Assembly (NCBI GenBank): GCA_964450715.1
Contig: CAYVFC010000007.1
Coordinates: 36,463 to 100,462, forward strand
Direction of reading: 5' to 3'
Source: CAYVFC01 sp964450715
Lineage (GTDB): Bacteria > Myxococcota_A > Polyangia > Polyangiales > JAFGIB01
Length of the DNA: 64,000 bases
How positions within the stretch are numbered: position 1 is the first letter of the stretch; each line of letters starts with the position of its first letter. Below are positions 49,316 to 58,157 of the stretch, in pieces. The position numbers and the translations under genes were made by a program. The notes under the pieces are model-generated. The model saw only the letters and a program-made list of their open reading frames with translations. It searched no databases and was not told the origin of the DNA.

Positions 49316-50983
49316 ATGACTGAGAAGAATAGGACCCTAAACGCTTTCGTCGTCGTTCCGGCGCTGGTGCTGGCGTTTTCCTGCGGAGGGCGCGACGAGG
49401 GCTTCTTACCGGACATCTCGCTGCTGGAGCAGCGGGGCGCGTTGGACGAACACCTGGTCTATATCGATCAGGCGAACGATCTGGCCTTTATGATCGATGT
49501 GGCCTCGGACGATCTCGAGCCGCGTACGGTTGCGGTCGAGCTGCCGCGCAACCCGCTGTCGATACAGCGCCGTAACGGGGACGAGCCGGGCGAGGGCAAC
49601 CATAAGAACGAGCTGCTCGTCCTCTGCCAGGGCCAGGAGGAGACCGAGGACGAAGAGGAGCAGCCCCCCTCGCTGGCCGCCCTGAACGGCGACGGCGAGG
49701 TGCGCGTCTTCTGGCTCAAGTCCTGTTTCAACGGGCTGCGGCAGTCGTCCGACGGCCGTTACGCCTTTCTATTTTTCGATCAGAGTTCGGACGAGGCCCC
49801 CGCCTGCGGGGGTACCAAACTCACCCAACACGTCACCATAATCGACCTGAACTCCGAGCCGGACGAAAGGGCCGAACCTTACGTCGAGCTGGTGGCGTGG
49901 GACTCGAGCGAGCCCAGGCAGGTGGTCTTCTCACCGGAGATGAGCATCCCCGGGGTGGCCGGGACGCGGCGTTTCGCCGTGGTGCTGACCGACACCCTGG
50001 TCTGGTTCCTGGACCTCAGCGATTCCGGGTCGCGTCCGGTGGCCTTCGAGCCCCTGATCGGCAAGCAAACCCTGCCGTCGCGGGTGGTGTTCAATCCCGA
50101 GCAGGCTCAGGTCTACGTCTTGGCCGAGGACTCGGACGACGTTTATATCATGGACCTATCCGCGGCGACCGAGGGCTCCGGCGCTAACGATTTTACGATC
50201 AAAGATACCGCGCGCTCGGCCGGAGCAGGGCCCAGCGATATGGCGGTGTACAGCGACGGCGTGCTCTCGCGCCTGCTGGTGCTCTCCCCGGGTTCCAACG
50301 AAGCGGTGGTCATCGACCCCGATACCAGCGTGGAGGCGGAAGCCGGAACCGGGCCGCAGGACAGCTCCAGCTGGCCGGTACGGGTGCCGCTGGGGGCGGC
50401 GGCTGATCGTATCCTCTTCTTCGAGGGAGGGGATGCAGAGGATACCAGTACCGACGAGCCGCGGGCGCTGCTTTACGCCGAGAACAGCTCGTCCGTGGCG
50501 TTTCTCGATCTGAGCGCCATCGAGGTGAACAAGCAACGAAACTTGCAGACCGTATCGCTAACCAGGCCCTACCAGAGCCTGATCGAGTGGGACGACAATA
50601 CCGTACTGCTGGTTAGCGAGGGTTTCGGTCTCAGCTTGCTTGATCTGGAGAAGCGGACCATAACCGGCATCGAGGTGGACTCCTCGTTGCGTCTGAAGGT
50701 TGACCGGGTGGTAAGCAAGATTTGGCTGACGCCGGCCGGGGACAAGCGGCTTCGTTACCTGACGGTGGGCACGCCCGAGGACGAGGACGAGCTGTTCGCG
50801 GGAGACGTTCTGCTGGACCACGGCATCTACAACCTGATCCGGGTCACCACCGGAGAGCGCAAGCGCGTAGTGGTCGAGCATCGGAGCGAGGTCGGTTTCA
50901 TCACCATACTGGATGCGGAGCAGCCCGAGATCGATACCTCCGTGTCGCTCAAGGGATTCTTCCTGACCGATGTGCTCGATTGA
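49316..50983 (+). CDS. Predicted beta-propeller lipoprotein B2
   Basis: The 555-residue protein has the lipobox LAFSC (Cys22) and a body homologous to B1 (16853): both open the mature domain with D/P-ISLL, then LVYIDQANDLAFMIDV (LLLVDAEFDRAFLLDL in B1), ELPRNPLSIQRRNG, and end with a short hydrophobic segment. Acidic loops such as EETEDEEEQPP are inserted between strands. Together with A2 it makes a second copy of the A-B pair. The barrel gene at 50996 starts 12 bp downstream and is probably in the same operon. Confidence 0.78.
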   Translation: MTEKNRTLNAFVVVPALVLAFSCGGRDEGFLPDISLLEQRGALDEHLVYIDQANDLAFMIDVASDDLEPRTVAVELPRNPLSIQRRNGDEPGEGNHKNELLVLCQGQEETEDEEEQPPSLAALNGDGEVRVFWLKSCFNGLRQSSDGRYAFLFFDQSSDEAPACGGTKLTQHVTIIDLNSEPDERAEPYVELVAWDSSEPRQVVFSPEMSIPGVAGTRRFAVVLTDTLVWFLDLSDSGSRPVAFEPLIGKQTLPSRVVFNPEQAQVYVLAEDSDDVYIMDLSAATEGSGANDFTIKDTARSAGAGPSDMAVYSDGVLSRLLVLSPGSNEAVVIDPDTSVEAEAGTGPQDSSSWPVRVPLGAAADRILFFEGGDAEDTSTDEPRALLYAENSSSVAFLDLSAIEVNKQRNLQTVSLTRPYQSLIEWDDNTVLLVSEGFGLSLLDLEKRTITGIEVDSSLRLKVDRVVSKIWLTPAGDKRLRYLTVGTPEDEDELFAGDVLLDHGIYNLIRVTTGERKRVVVEHRSEVGFITILDAEQPEIDTSVSLKGFFLTDVLD

Positions 50984-50995
50984 TCGAGGAGAATC

Positions 50996-52093
50996 ATGAT
51001 GCGTACGAAAAGATGGCTGACGGTGGTATCCATGGTGCTCGTGCTGGTGGCGACCGGCGCGGCAGAGGCGCAGGTCGAGGCCGGGGACAAGAAGCAGAGC
51101 GCGGCGAAGGCGGGCCAGAAGAGGGCGCAGGTCGAGGCGGCGCAGAAGAAGGCGCCGGTTGCCGTCGAGGCCGAGGCGGTCAAGCCCGCGGCAGCGGAGA
51201 AGGCGGAAGCAGAGCCGGCTGCTGCTGGCGACGAAGCCGCGGCAACACCTCCGGCTGCAGAGGCGCCGGCCGAAGCGGCTACGGCCGAGGGCGCAGCGGC
51301 TGAACGGGCCGCGGAAGGCGAGCCCGCGTTCTTCGAGGGTCAGGAAGGCCCTTACCGTTTTCTGCAGAGGGCGGACGGCGGACAGCGCCATTTCCCTGAG
51401 CAGCGGACCGAGGCGAATCCCACCGGTCCGCCTCTCCGGATGGAGCCCGAGCCCGCGAGGGTGCGGGGTGACGCTGGGGCGGCCATCGCCATCGGTCTCG
51501 CTTTCGAGCAGGACTGGAACCTGGATGAGGGGTACGACCTGTTCGGCGAGGACGACGTGGCGCCGCGCATCGGCGTCTGGTTCGGCCACGACCTGCTGTC
51601 GCTCGGCGAGCGCACCATCCTGGCTGGCGAGATCGGCGTGGGTTCGGGCATGGACACCACCAGCGGCGAGTTCGACAGCATGGAGACCACCCTGCAGAAT
51701 ACGCGGCTGCAGGTTGCGGCCTGCCTGCGTCACGTGATCTGGCCGGTCTTGCAGCCGCACCTGCGCCTGGCCGGCCATCTTTCCTTTCTCGAGGCGAAGC
51801 TCGATTTCGGCGACGACGAGCGCTTCAAGGACGAAGGTTTCTCCGGCGGCGGCAGCCTGGGGGCCGGTTTTACCGTACGTACTCCCACGCGCTTGTTCGA
51901 GAATCGCAAAGGCGGTTTCGCTTCGCTCTCCATCGGGGTACTGCTCGAGGGCGGGTACATGCTGGCCTCGCCGGTCTCCTTCGACCTGGTGGAAGACGAG
52001 CCGACCGACCGTATCGAGGTCCGCAAAGCGCCGCTAGGGGAGCTCGCCCTTTCCGGCCCCTATTTCCGGAGCAGTCTTCTCGTGCGATTCTAG
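50996..52093 (+). CDS. Outer-membrane barrel protein with Ala/Lys/Glu-rich linker
   Basis: The 365-residue protein has a signal peptide (LTVVSMVLVLVATGAAEAQ), about 90 residues of low-complexity Ala/Glu/Lys sequence (AAKAGQKRAQVEAAQKKAPV), and a C-terminal beta-rich domain of about 220 residues ending in the aromatic SSLLVRF, the usual barrel C-terminus. The charged linker could bind peptidoglycan or span the periplasm. It directly follows A2-B2 (12 bp). Its last 60 bp overlap the convergent gene at 52034. Confidence 0.72.
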   Translation: MMRTKRWLTVVSMVLVLVATGAAEAQVEAGDKKQSAAKAGQKRAQVEAAQKKAPVAVEAEAVKPAAAEKAEAEPAAAGDEAAATPPAAEAPAEAATAEGAAAERAAEGEPAFFEGQEGPYRFLQRADGGQRHFPEQRTEANPTGPPLRMEPEPARVRGDAGAAIAIGLAFEQDWNLDEGYDLFGEDDVAPRIGVWFGHDLLSLGERTILAGEIGVGSGMDTTSGEFDSMETTLQNTRLQVAACLRHVIWPVLQPHLRLAGHLSFLEAKLDFGDDERFKDEGFSGGGSLGAGFTVRTPTRLFENRKGGFASLSIGVLLEGGYMLASPVSFDLVEDEPTDRIEVRKAPLGELALSGPYFRSSLLVRF

Positions 52094-52594
52094 CTCCCTG
52101 GAAAGGAAGCAGTAGATCCCGATCGGCAGGCGCAGCTGGAACATCAGCGCGTGACGCGGCTCCCAGCTAGCCAGGCGGTGCTGCCATTCCAGGCTGAAGA
52201 TGGCGAAGCCGAGCGAGGCGCGCGTCATCCAGTCGTCGCTCCGCACGTAGGAAATACCCGCGCGCAGCCAGGGTCCGCCGAAGTGGTTGACCTCGAGCTC
52301 GACTCCGGCTCCGCGCGAAGCCAGCCCGCCCAGCTCGCCGGTGACGCCCAGGTTGAAGATGAGCGGATCGTGAGCCAGCAGCGCACCGGCTCGTAGCCGG
52401 CCCAGGGCGATATCCGGCAGCCTGCCGTCCAGTCCGAAGCCGACGCCGCCCTCGACCTGCAGGTCCCAGCTCCACCCCCGAACCAGGAGCTGTTCCGGAA
52501 TGACCTGGGCGTCGGTAGCGGGCGGGAACGGAAAAGGCGAGAGAAGGAGAAGGGCGAAAAAGGCGAGCCCTCTCCCGTCCGCGGATCGGCGCAT
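52034..52594 (-). CDS. Small exported beta-rich protein
   Basis: From ATG 52594 the protein has 186 residues with a signal peptide (FFALLLLSPFPFPPATDAQ). The mature part alternates polar and apolar residues (WDLQVEGGVGFGLDGRL, FNLGVTGELGGLASRG), consistent with a small outer-membrane barrel, and ends in a polar tail that runs antisense to the end of the 50996 gene (60-bp overlap). No family is recognised. A TTG at 52600 is an alternative start. Confidence 0.6.
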   Translation of the reverse strand: MRRSADGRGLAFFALLLLSPFPFPPATDAQVIPEQLLVRGWSWDLQVEGGVGFGLDGRLPDIALGRLRAGALLAHDPLIFNLGVTGELGGLASRGAGVELEVNHFGGPWLRAGISYVRSDDWMTRASLGFAIFSLEWQHRLASWEPRHALMFQLRLPIGIYCFLSRELESHEKTAPEIGAGKGELP

Positions 52595-52661
52595 CGTCAA
52601 GACCTGGGCGAATCAGCGGCGACGGCCATCCCGGGTGCACGCGCACGAACCACAACGACGA

Positions 52662-52868
52662 CTACGGATCCTCGGCGTTGGAGCACTGCGTCAAGCCGGT
52701 AGGGGTGATCCGACAGACGTAGATCTTCCTGAGCAGGCCGAAGAGAATCCAGTCGTTGCGCGCGACGATGGCCGCGTCGCCCGCGGCGGCTACGCCCGCG
52801 TAACCGCAACCGCTCATGAACCCGGCGATCATCGCTACCGCCAGCAGCCGCTTGATGCTCTTTTTCAT
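52662..52868 (-). CDS. Small lipoprotein
   Basis: From the ATG at 52868 the protein has 68 residues: a basic N-region MKKSIKRLL, hydrophobic core and lipobox FMSGC (Cys21), then a mature part of only 48 residues with IYVCRITPTGLTQC, whose two cysteines may pair. The upstream extension of the frame lacks signal-like sequence. Located beyond the barrel genes of the second A-B cluster. Function unknown. Confidence 0.6.
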   Translation of the reverse strand: MKKSIKRLLAVAMIAGFMSGCGYAGVAAAGDAAIVARNDWILFGLLRKIYVCRITPTGLTQCSNAEDP

Positions 52869-52988
52869 ATATCGAGTCCTTTCGCCAAATCCCGCGTCGG
52901 TTGGCCGAAAACGGGCCAAAGAACGGAAAAAGAGTATCCAGCCTCGCCCGGGCGGGTCAACCCGTTCGGCGTTCTAGAAGGTAGGTCC

Positions 52989-53014
52989 GTAGGGGAGGGG
53001 GCTTGCCCCCTCCC
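52989..53014 (+). repeat. REP-like stem-loop, A-type
   Basis: GTAG, arm GGGAGGGGG, loop CTTG, arm CCCCCTCCC: a perfect 9-bp stem, one pair longer than the other A-type copies. It lies downstream of the minus-strand acyl-CoA dehydrogenase gene. Confidence 0.8.
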
Positions 53015-53051
53015 TTTACCCGCCCCGACGGGACGAGCGATGCAACCCACC

Positions 53052-54203
53052 TCAGGTCGCGGCCTTGATCATGCTGCGGGCGATGACCAGCTTCTGGATC
53101 TCGCTGGTGCCCTCGTAGATGCGGAAAAGGCGGACATCGCGGTAGAAGCGCTCCACGCCGTACTCGGCCACGTACCCGGCGCCGCCGTAGATCTGCACCG
53201 CGCGGTCGGCTACCCGGCCGACCATCTCGGAGGCGAAGAGCTTGCAGCAGGAGGCCTCGGTGGTGACGTTCTCCCCGGCGTCGCGCCGGCGGGCGGTCTC
53301 CAGCACCATGCAGCGCGCGGCATAGGCCTCGGTCTTGCTCTGGGCCAGCATGTCCTGGATGAGCTGAAACTCGGCGATGCTCTGGCCGAATTGCTTGCGC
53401 TCGATGGCGTAGTTCAGACTGTCGCGTACCAGCCGCTCGGCCACGCCCACGCAGACCGCCGAGATGTGCAGCCGCCCGCGGTCCAGCGTCTTCATGGCGG
53501 TCTTGAATCCCTGGCCCTCCTGGCCGCCCAGCAGCGCGTCGGCCGGCACCCGGCAATCGTCCAGTATGACGTCGCAGGTATGCGAGCCCGACTGCCCCAT
53601 CTTCTTGTCCTTCTTGCCCAGCGACAGGCCCGGGGCGTCGGCCTCCACCAGAAACGCCGACACGCCCTTGGTGCCCTTAGACTTGGGGTCGGTGCGGGCG
53701 AACACGGTGAAGAGGCTGGCCGAGGGCGCGTTGGTGATAAAGCGCTTGGTGCCGTTCAGGATATAGCAGTCTCCGTCCCGTACCGCCGTGGTCTTCAGCG
53801 CGCCGGCGTCCGAGCCGGCGTCGGGCTCAGTCAGGGCGAAGCAGGTGATGATCTCGCCCGAGGCGATCTTGGGCAGGTAGCGCTGCTTCTGCTCCTCGGT
53901 GCCGTCGATGACCAGCCCTTGCGATCCGATGCCCACGTTGGTGCCCAGCTTGGAGCGAAAGGCGGGAGATGCGCCGCCCAGCTCTATGGCGATGTACATC
54001 TCCTCCTCGGCGCTGAGCCCCAGGCCCCCGTAGCTCTCGGGAACCGAGAGCCCGAACAGACCGAGCTCTTTCATCTCCTCGACCACCTCGTCGGGAACCG
54101 TGTCCTGTTCGGCCACCCGTTCCTCGATGGGTACCAGCCGTTGCTGAACGAAACGCCGCACGCCGCGTATCAGATCCTGCAAGTCCTCTTTGTCGAGTGC
54201 CAT
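53052..54203 (-). CDS. Acyl-CoA dehydrogenase
   Basis: The 383-residue flavoenzyme catalyses alpha-beta desaturation of an acyl-CoA. Landmarks are CFALTEPDAGSDAGALKTTA (FAD binding), YILNGTKRFITNA, RKQFGQSIAEFQLIQDMLA, QIYGGAGYVAEYGVERFYRD and IYEGTSEIQKLVI, where the Glu of YEGT is the usual catalytic base in the short/medium-chain group. The length is standard. ATG is the start. Two B-type REP-like elements and one A-type follow between it and the aminotransferase gene on the same strand. Chain-length preference is unknown. Confidence 0.92.
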   Translation of the reverse strand: MALDKEDLQDLIRGVRRFVQQRLVPIEERVAEQDTVPDEVVEEMKELGLFGLSVPESYGGLGLSAEEEMYIAIELGGASPAFRSKLGTNVGIGSQGLVIDGTEEQKQRYLPKIASGEIITCFALTEPDAGSDAGALKTTAVRDGDCYILNGTKRFITNAPSASLFTVFARTDPKSKGTKGVSAFLVEADAPGLSLGKKDKKMGQSGSHTCDVILDDCRVPADALLGGQEGQGFKTAMKTLDRGRLHISAVCVGVAERLVRDSLNYAIERKQFGQSIAEFQLIQDMLAQSKTEAYAARCMVLETARRRDAGENVTTEASCCKLFASEMVGRVADRAVQIYGGAGYVAEYGVERFYRDVRLFRIYEGTSEIQKLVIARSMIKAAT

Positions 54204-54213
54204 GGTCGCCTCC

Positions 54214-54239
54214 CGGGCGGGCGCGAGGCCCGCCTCTAC
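54214..54239 (-). repeat. REP-like stem-loop, B-type
   Basis: Minus-strand reading: GTAG, arm AGGCGGGC, loop CTCGC, arm GCCCGCCC, with one mismatch at the base of the stem. Confidence 0.75.
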
Positions 54240-54263
54240 CTTTCACACCGCCTTCATGAGTAC

Positions 54264-54289
54264 CGGGCGGGCGCGAGGCCCGCCCCTAC
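54264..54289 (-). repeat. REP-like stem-loop, B-type
   Basis: Minus-strand reading: GTAG, perfect arms GGGCGGGC and GCCCGCCC around CTCGC. It faces away from the A-type copy that starts 7 bp downstream. Confidence 0.8.
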
Positions 54290-54296
54290 TACGTTC

Positions 54297-54321
54297 GTAG
54301 GGGAGGGGCTTGTCCCCTCCC
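54297..54321 (+). repeat. REP-like stem-loop, A-type
   Basis: GTAG, arm GGGAGGGG, loop CTTGT, arm CCCCTCCC. With 54264 it forms a pair in opposite orientation joined by 7 bp, foot to foot. Confidence 0.8.
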
Positions 54322-54326
54322 TAGGC

Positions 54327-55658
54327 CTACTTCCGTAAATCGTTGATAGATTGATGTATGGCGTCGAACACCGGGCGTACTCCCTCGACGTCCAGCGACG
54401 AGAAGGCGATGCGGATGTCCTGGGCCGAGGTGGCGATTACGCCCACGTCGTACTTTTCCAGCAGGTGCTTGCGCAGCTGCTCGGCATCCACGCCCTTGAC
54501 CTTGATGCACATGAAGTAGCCGCTGTTGAAGGGATACATCTCCCAGCTGTCCCGGTAGCGTTCGTCTCGGCAGACCTCGTAGACCTTCTCGGCGCGCGCC
54601 TTCAGGATCTCGTACTTCTGCTTGCGCTCCTGGGCCACGGTGGGGGAACAGAGCGCCGCTTCCACCAGCGTCTGCGAGATCAGCGGGCTGTTGGAGATGC
54701 CGCCGCGGATCGCGCCCCGGGTCTTGGCGTCCAGCGCCTCCAGCACCTGCTCCGCCCCCGCGACCCGTCCGGGGCCATAGGTGAGAAAACCGCAGCGGAA
54801 GCCCCAGACGAACAGCTCCTTGGTGGCGCCGTCCAGCTTCACCGCCAGCAGATTCGGGTGCAGGTTGGTGAGCTTGCCGAACATGGACTCGGTCATGGAC
54901 TGGCCGCCCAGGTGGTAGAAAAGGCCGAAGTAGGCGTCGTCGCACCATACCACCAGCTTGGTGCCGGCCTCGGCCTGCTTCTGCAGGATGGAGGCGATGG
55001 CGTCGCCCTCGGCCGGCGTGGGCATGTAGCCGGTGGGGTTGTTGGGGAAGTTGAGCAGTACGATGAGCTTCTCGCGGCCCTTGGCGTGCTCGGCCACGGC
55101 CCGGGCGAGCGCCTCGGTGTCGAAACCGCCTTCCTTGTAGAAGTTGTAGGTGCGCAGCGTTCCGCCCAGCTTGACCTCGAAGGTCATCCGGTAGTTGCCC
55201 CAGAGGTGGTTGGGAAGCACGATCACGTCGCCAGGGTCCACGAACAGCTCGCCGACCAGCGAGAGCCCGTGGGTGATGGCGTTGGTGGCCAGCGGCAGGC
55301 CGAAGGTCTTGCCCTCGAGCGAGGGGTTCTCCTGCAGCAGCTTCTCGCGCCACTTCTCGCGGATGCTCGGGCGTCCGGCGGGCGGCGCATAGGCGAAGAT
55401 ATCGCCGGGCTTGACCCCGGATATCTTCTCGTAGATCGAGGGCAGGTACATAGGCCCGTCGCCCTCGGTGGCCAGCCCGATAGTGGCGTTGTACTTCTTT
55501 CCCTTGGCCTCCGCGGTCTGCGATAGGATTCCCTTGGGGAAGAAGAGCCGGCGGCCCATGGCCGACAGCATGGTCATGATTTCGGGCGCGGCAGCCTCGA
55601 TAGCCTGGTTGGCCTGCTGCGCCAGGGGGTTCAGTTTGGATGACGCTTGCTCAGTCAT
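54327..55658 (-). CDS. PLP-dependent aminotransferase, class I/II
   Basis: From the ATG at 55658 the protein has 443 residues; the frame opens 20 residues earlier. Fold-type I landmarks are NAITHGLSLVGELFVDPGD, LLNFPNNPTGYMPTP, WCDDAYFGLFYH and the likely PLP lysine in LDGATKELFVWGFRCGF. The D-G-A-T-K-E-x-x-x-W-G-x-R pattern is that of a less-studied subgroup often labelled aromatic or aspartate aminotransferase. It lies on the same strand as the acyl-CoA dehydrogenase gene (53052), with REP-like elements between them. Substrate unknown. Confidence 0.85.
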   Translation of the reverse strand: MTEQASSKLNPLAQQANQAIEAAAPEIMTMLSAMGRRLFFPKGILSQTAEAKGKKYNATIGLATEGDGPMYLPSIYEKISGVKPGDIFAYAPPAGRPSIREKWREKLLQENPSLEGKTFGLPLATNAITHGLSLVGELFVDPGDVIVLPNHLWGNYRMTFEVKLGGTLRTYNFYKEGGFDTEALARAVAEHAKGREKLIVLLNFPNNPTGYMPTPAEGDAIASILQKQAEAGTKLVVWCDDAYFGLFYHLGGQSMTESMFGKLTNLHPNLLAVKLDGATKELFVWGFRCGFLTYGPGRVAGAEQVLEALDAKTRGAIRGGISNSPLISQTLVEAALCSPTVAQERKQKYEILKARAEKVYEVCRDERYRDSWEMYPFNSGYFMCIKVKGVDAEQLRKHLLEKYDVGVIATSAQDIRIAFSSLDVEGVRPVFDAIHQSINDLRK

Positions 55659-55824
55659 GATTTCCCTTGGGGTTTCGCGAATCTTCCGCCCATTAGTACC
55701 CCCCGTGCGCAGGTGCAAGAGGAATAGTGACCGATCTACCCGGATACGTTCGCGTATTGGTCGGGAGTTCTGGACGCCGCCGCCATCGATTCGTATGCTC
55801 TTTCTTCCCCCCGGAGGCCGCTAA

Positions 55825-56463
55825 ATGCACCGTCGCTCCGTTCCACTTGTCGCGGCTCTCCTCTGCGCGTGCGGCGGTACGTCGAAGCTACCTCCGGAGA
55901 CGCTAGTAGCGCCGGATTGGTTGCCGCCGTCCGAGTACGAGGACGCCGCGTCGCTTTACTCGCAGGCCTGCGACCGGGGATCGGATCTCGGCTGCGCGTA
56001 CCTCGGGTACATGTACGACAACGGCAGGGGGGTGCCCCAGAACATCGAGAAGGCCGTAGAACTGAGCAAGCGCGCCTGCCGGCAAGACGAGTCGTTCGCC
56101 TGTCTCTACCTGGGGTACCTCTATCAGGTCGGTCGCGGGGTCTCCCAGGATACGGCCGAATCCGCCAGGCTTTTCGCCCGGTCTTGCGAGGGCGGCAACC
56201 AGGAGGGGTGCCTGCACCTGGGTATCATGTACAAGTCAGGCGCCGGCGTGGCGTACGATCCAGCCCGCGCGGTAGACCTGTTCCGACAGGCCTGCGAGGG
56301 CGGCGAGGCGCTGGCCTGCGCCAGCCTAGGCTACATGTACGAGAACGGCGAGGGGGTGGAGCCCGACGAAGCGCGCGCGTTCGAGCTGTTCCAGATGGCC
56401 TGCACCAAGGGCAACCAGATCGGGTGCGACGCGGCGGTAGCGCTTGACCATTCCAAAAAATAG
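55825..56463 (+). CDS. Sel1-repeat lipoprotein with paired cysteines
   Basis: The 212-residue protein starts with a lipoprotein signal (MHRRSVPLVAALLCAC, Cys16). Four to five Sel1-like repeats follow, e.g. ACDRGSDLGCAYLGYMYDNG and ACEGGEALACASLGYMYENG. In each repeat the A-helix cysteine and the next one are spaced A-C-x-x-G-x-x-x-G/A-C, the pattern of disulfide-bridged Sel1 proteins such as Helicobacter Hcp. The solenoid should mediate protein binding in the periplasm or at the outer membrane. It is divergent from the aminotransferase gene. Confidence 0.85.
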   Translation: MHRRSVPLVAALLCACGGTSKLPPETLVAPDWLPPSEYEDAASLYSQACDRGSDLGCAYLGYMYDNGRGVPQNIEKAVELSKRACRQDESFACLYLGYLYQVGRGVSQDTAESARLFARSCEGGNQEGCLHLGIMYKSGAGVAYDPARAVDLFRQACEGGEALACASLGYMYENGEGVEPDEARAFELFQMACTKGNQIGCDAAVALDHSKK

Positions 56464-56476
56464 CCTGTTTGGGGGG

Positions 56477-56499
56477 TATGGATCGATGTTAGATCCATA
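56477..56499. promoter_or_regulatory. Inverted repeat between Sel1 and tandem-receiver genes
   Basis: TATGGATC and GATCCATA are exact complements separated by 7 nt, 13 bp after the Sel1 stop. An AT-rich run with TTTTT follows 12 bp later. It could end the Sel1 transcript or be an operator for the next gene, whose upstream 100 bp is the most AT-rich part of this region. Confidence 0.4.
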
Positions 56500-56565
56500 T
56501 CAATTGATAATTTTTACCTATAGTGCAAAATAGTAGGGTATCGATAAGCACTACAGGCTCGTACA

Positions 56566-58017
56566 ATGAACGCCCTACGGCCGCCGGCTGGTTTTTCCGT
56601 AGTCGACGACAGACCGATCGTTCTCGTCGTGACCTTTGGAAGCGATCCGACGTCGCTGGAGATCGAGCTGGAGCGGAACGGTCTTCACGTGGTGATCACC
56701 GATGCTGGATCGGCGGCAGATACGGCAGAGGCGATCGCGCCCGACCTCGTGGTGCTAGCGGACGCGGGTAACGCGGCGGTAGCCGATGCGCTGGTCGAGC
56801 AATTGGGCTTGAATCCTAATACCGGTACCGCTCCGGTCGTCCTGCTCGGCGATCGGGCGTACGACGAACCACTTCGCGGATTCCGACACGGTCTGGTCTC
56901 GGTTCTTTCCGACGAGTTGGGACTGGAGCAGGTCGCTGCCCGCATCTCCGAGATCGTGCGCGACCTGCCCGAACGACCGGGGACCTGCCACGGCGAGGTC
57001 GAAGAGGCGACGCTGGACCGGCTGGTCGAGGTGCTCTCGCGCGAGCTCCGCAGTGGCATCCTTTCCGTGTGTAGCCGGGATCCGTCCGGGGAGGCGCAGA
57101 GCGCTAGGATCGTGTTGCGCGCTGGTCGATCTATCTCAGAACCGATCGATTCCTTTGTCGAGCGGGTGAAACCGACCCTGGCGGGCGGTAAGGGCGCCTT
57201 GTACGCGTTCGAGGAGACCTCGGCGAGCAGGCTGGATTCGATCGCGCCTCCGGCGCCCGATGCGAGCGACGAGCGCCAGCTGCTGCGAGGAAGGCGGGCT
57301 CTGATTGTGTGTGCGAAGGCCGCGCGCGCGCAGAGCCTGGCCTCGGAGCTCCGAAACCGCGGAGCGCTGGTGGTGGTGGCCTCCGGCGCGGAGAACGAGC
57401 TCGACCGGGCGCGCGCCCTAGACCCCGAGGTGGTGGTCATCAGCGCGGCGGACTTACAGGGCGGTTTTTCGCGAATGGTGGAAGAGCTGCGAGCGGATCT
57501 CCGTTTGCGCTGGGCGTCGCTGCTGGTGATACCGAGCGAGCAACTCGCGCCCGAGGGAGCGGAGCAACAGCTGGTCGGCCCGCTGGCGGAAAAGATCGCC
57601 CGGCTGGGCGCCGCCGACCAGGACCTGCGCGAACGCGCTCGTTCCAGCCGGCGATTCGAGACGCGGCTGGAGATCTTAGGGCCAGGCCGAACCTTGCGGG
57701 CGCTGGCCGAGAGCGGCAGGACCCTGCGAGTGAGCGTGAGCCATCCCCGCGTCTGTATCGATATCGATTTAGGAGACGGCTTGGTACTGGGGGCGGAAGG
57801 GCACCGCAGAGCCGAGAAGCAGAAGTCATTGACCGGGACCGCCGCCCTGGCCGCCTTGCTGGCGCTCGCTTCCGGAAGGCTTACCGTAGAGGAGATGGTC
57901 AGCTCGGAGCTTTCCGAGCTCATCGCGCCCGTGGACCTGACGCTGGCCATGGCCGCTTCGGAGGTGCTGCCGATCAAGCGCTCGCTGGTTCCGCGTCCAC
58001 TGATAGAGCGGGTCTGA
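56566..58017 (+). CDS. Tandem receiver-like / DUF4388-like protein
   Basis: The 483-residue protein appears to be an internal duplication. Residues 15-135 look like a response-regulator receiver (IVLVVTFGSDPTSLEIELER, APDLVVLADAG), followed by a DUF4388/PATAN-like domain (residues 145-230, ATLDRLVEVLSRELRSGILS). Residues 245-350 form a second receiver-like unit (ALIVCAKAARAQSLASELR, DPEVVVISAADLQGG), then a second DUF4388-like unit (RLEILGPGRTLRALAESGRT, ALLALASGRLTVE). In the first receiver the acidic pocket and the conserved lysine are missing, and in the second the phospho-acceptor is not evident. It may act as a phosphorylation-independent adaptor. No kinase is adjacent. Confidence 0.68.
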   Translation: MNALRPPAGFSVVDDRPIVLVVTFGSDPTSLEIELERNGLHVVITDAGSAADTAEAIAPDLVVLADAGNAAVADALVEQLGLNPNTGTAPVVLLGDRAYDEPLRGFRHGLVSVLSDELGLEQVAARISEIVRDLPERPGTCHGEVEEATLDRLVEVLSRELRSGILSVCSRDPSGEAQSARIVLRAGRSISEPIDSFVERVKPTLAGGKGALYAFEETSASRLDSIAPPAPDASDERQLLRGRRALIVCAKAARAQSLASELRNRGALVVVASGAENELDRARALDPEVVVISAADLQGGFSRMVEELRADLRLRWASLLVIPSEQLAPEGAEQQLVGPLAEKIARLGAADQDLRERARSSRRFETRLEILGPGRTLRALAESGRTLRVSVSHPRVCIDIDLGDGLVLGAEGHRRAEKQKSLTGTAALAALLALASGRLTVEEMVSSELSELIAPVDLTLAMAASEVLPIKRSLVPRPLIERV

Positions 58018-58157
58018 GGGGCCGTGGCGGGGGCGGGATGCTTTTTCTTTCGGGTGTCACAAGCTCGCTGGCCTCTGTCGCACGAATGCAGTACGTTCGC
58101 CCGCTCGGCGAGAAGGGGAACCGGCCAAGGCTCCTCCCTCGACCCTGAACGGTTACG

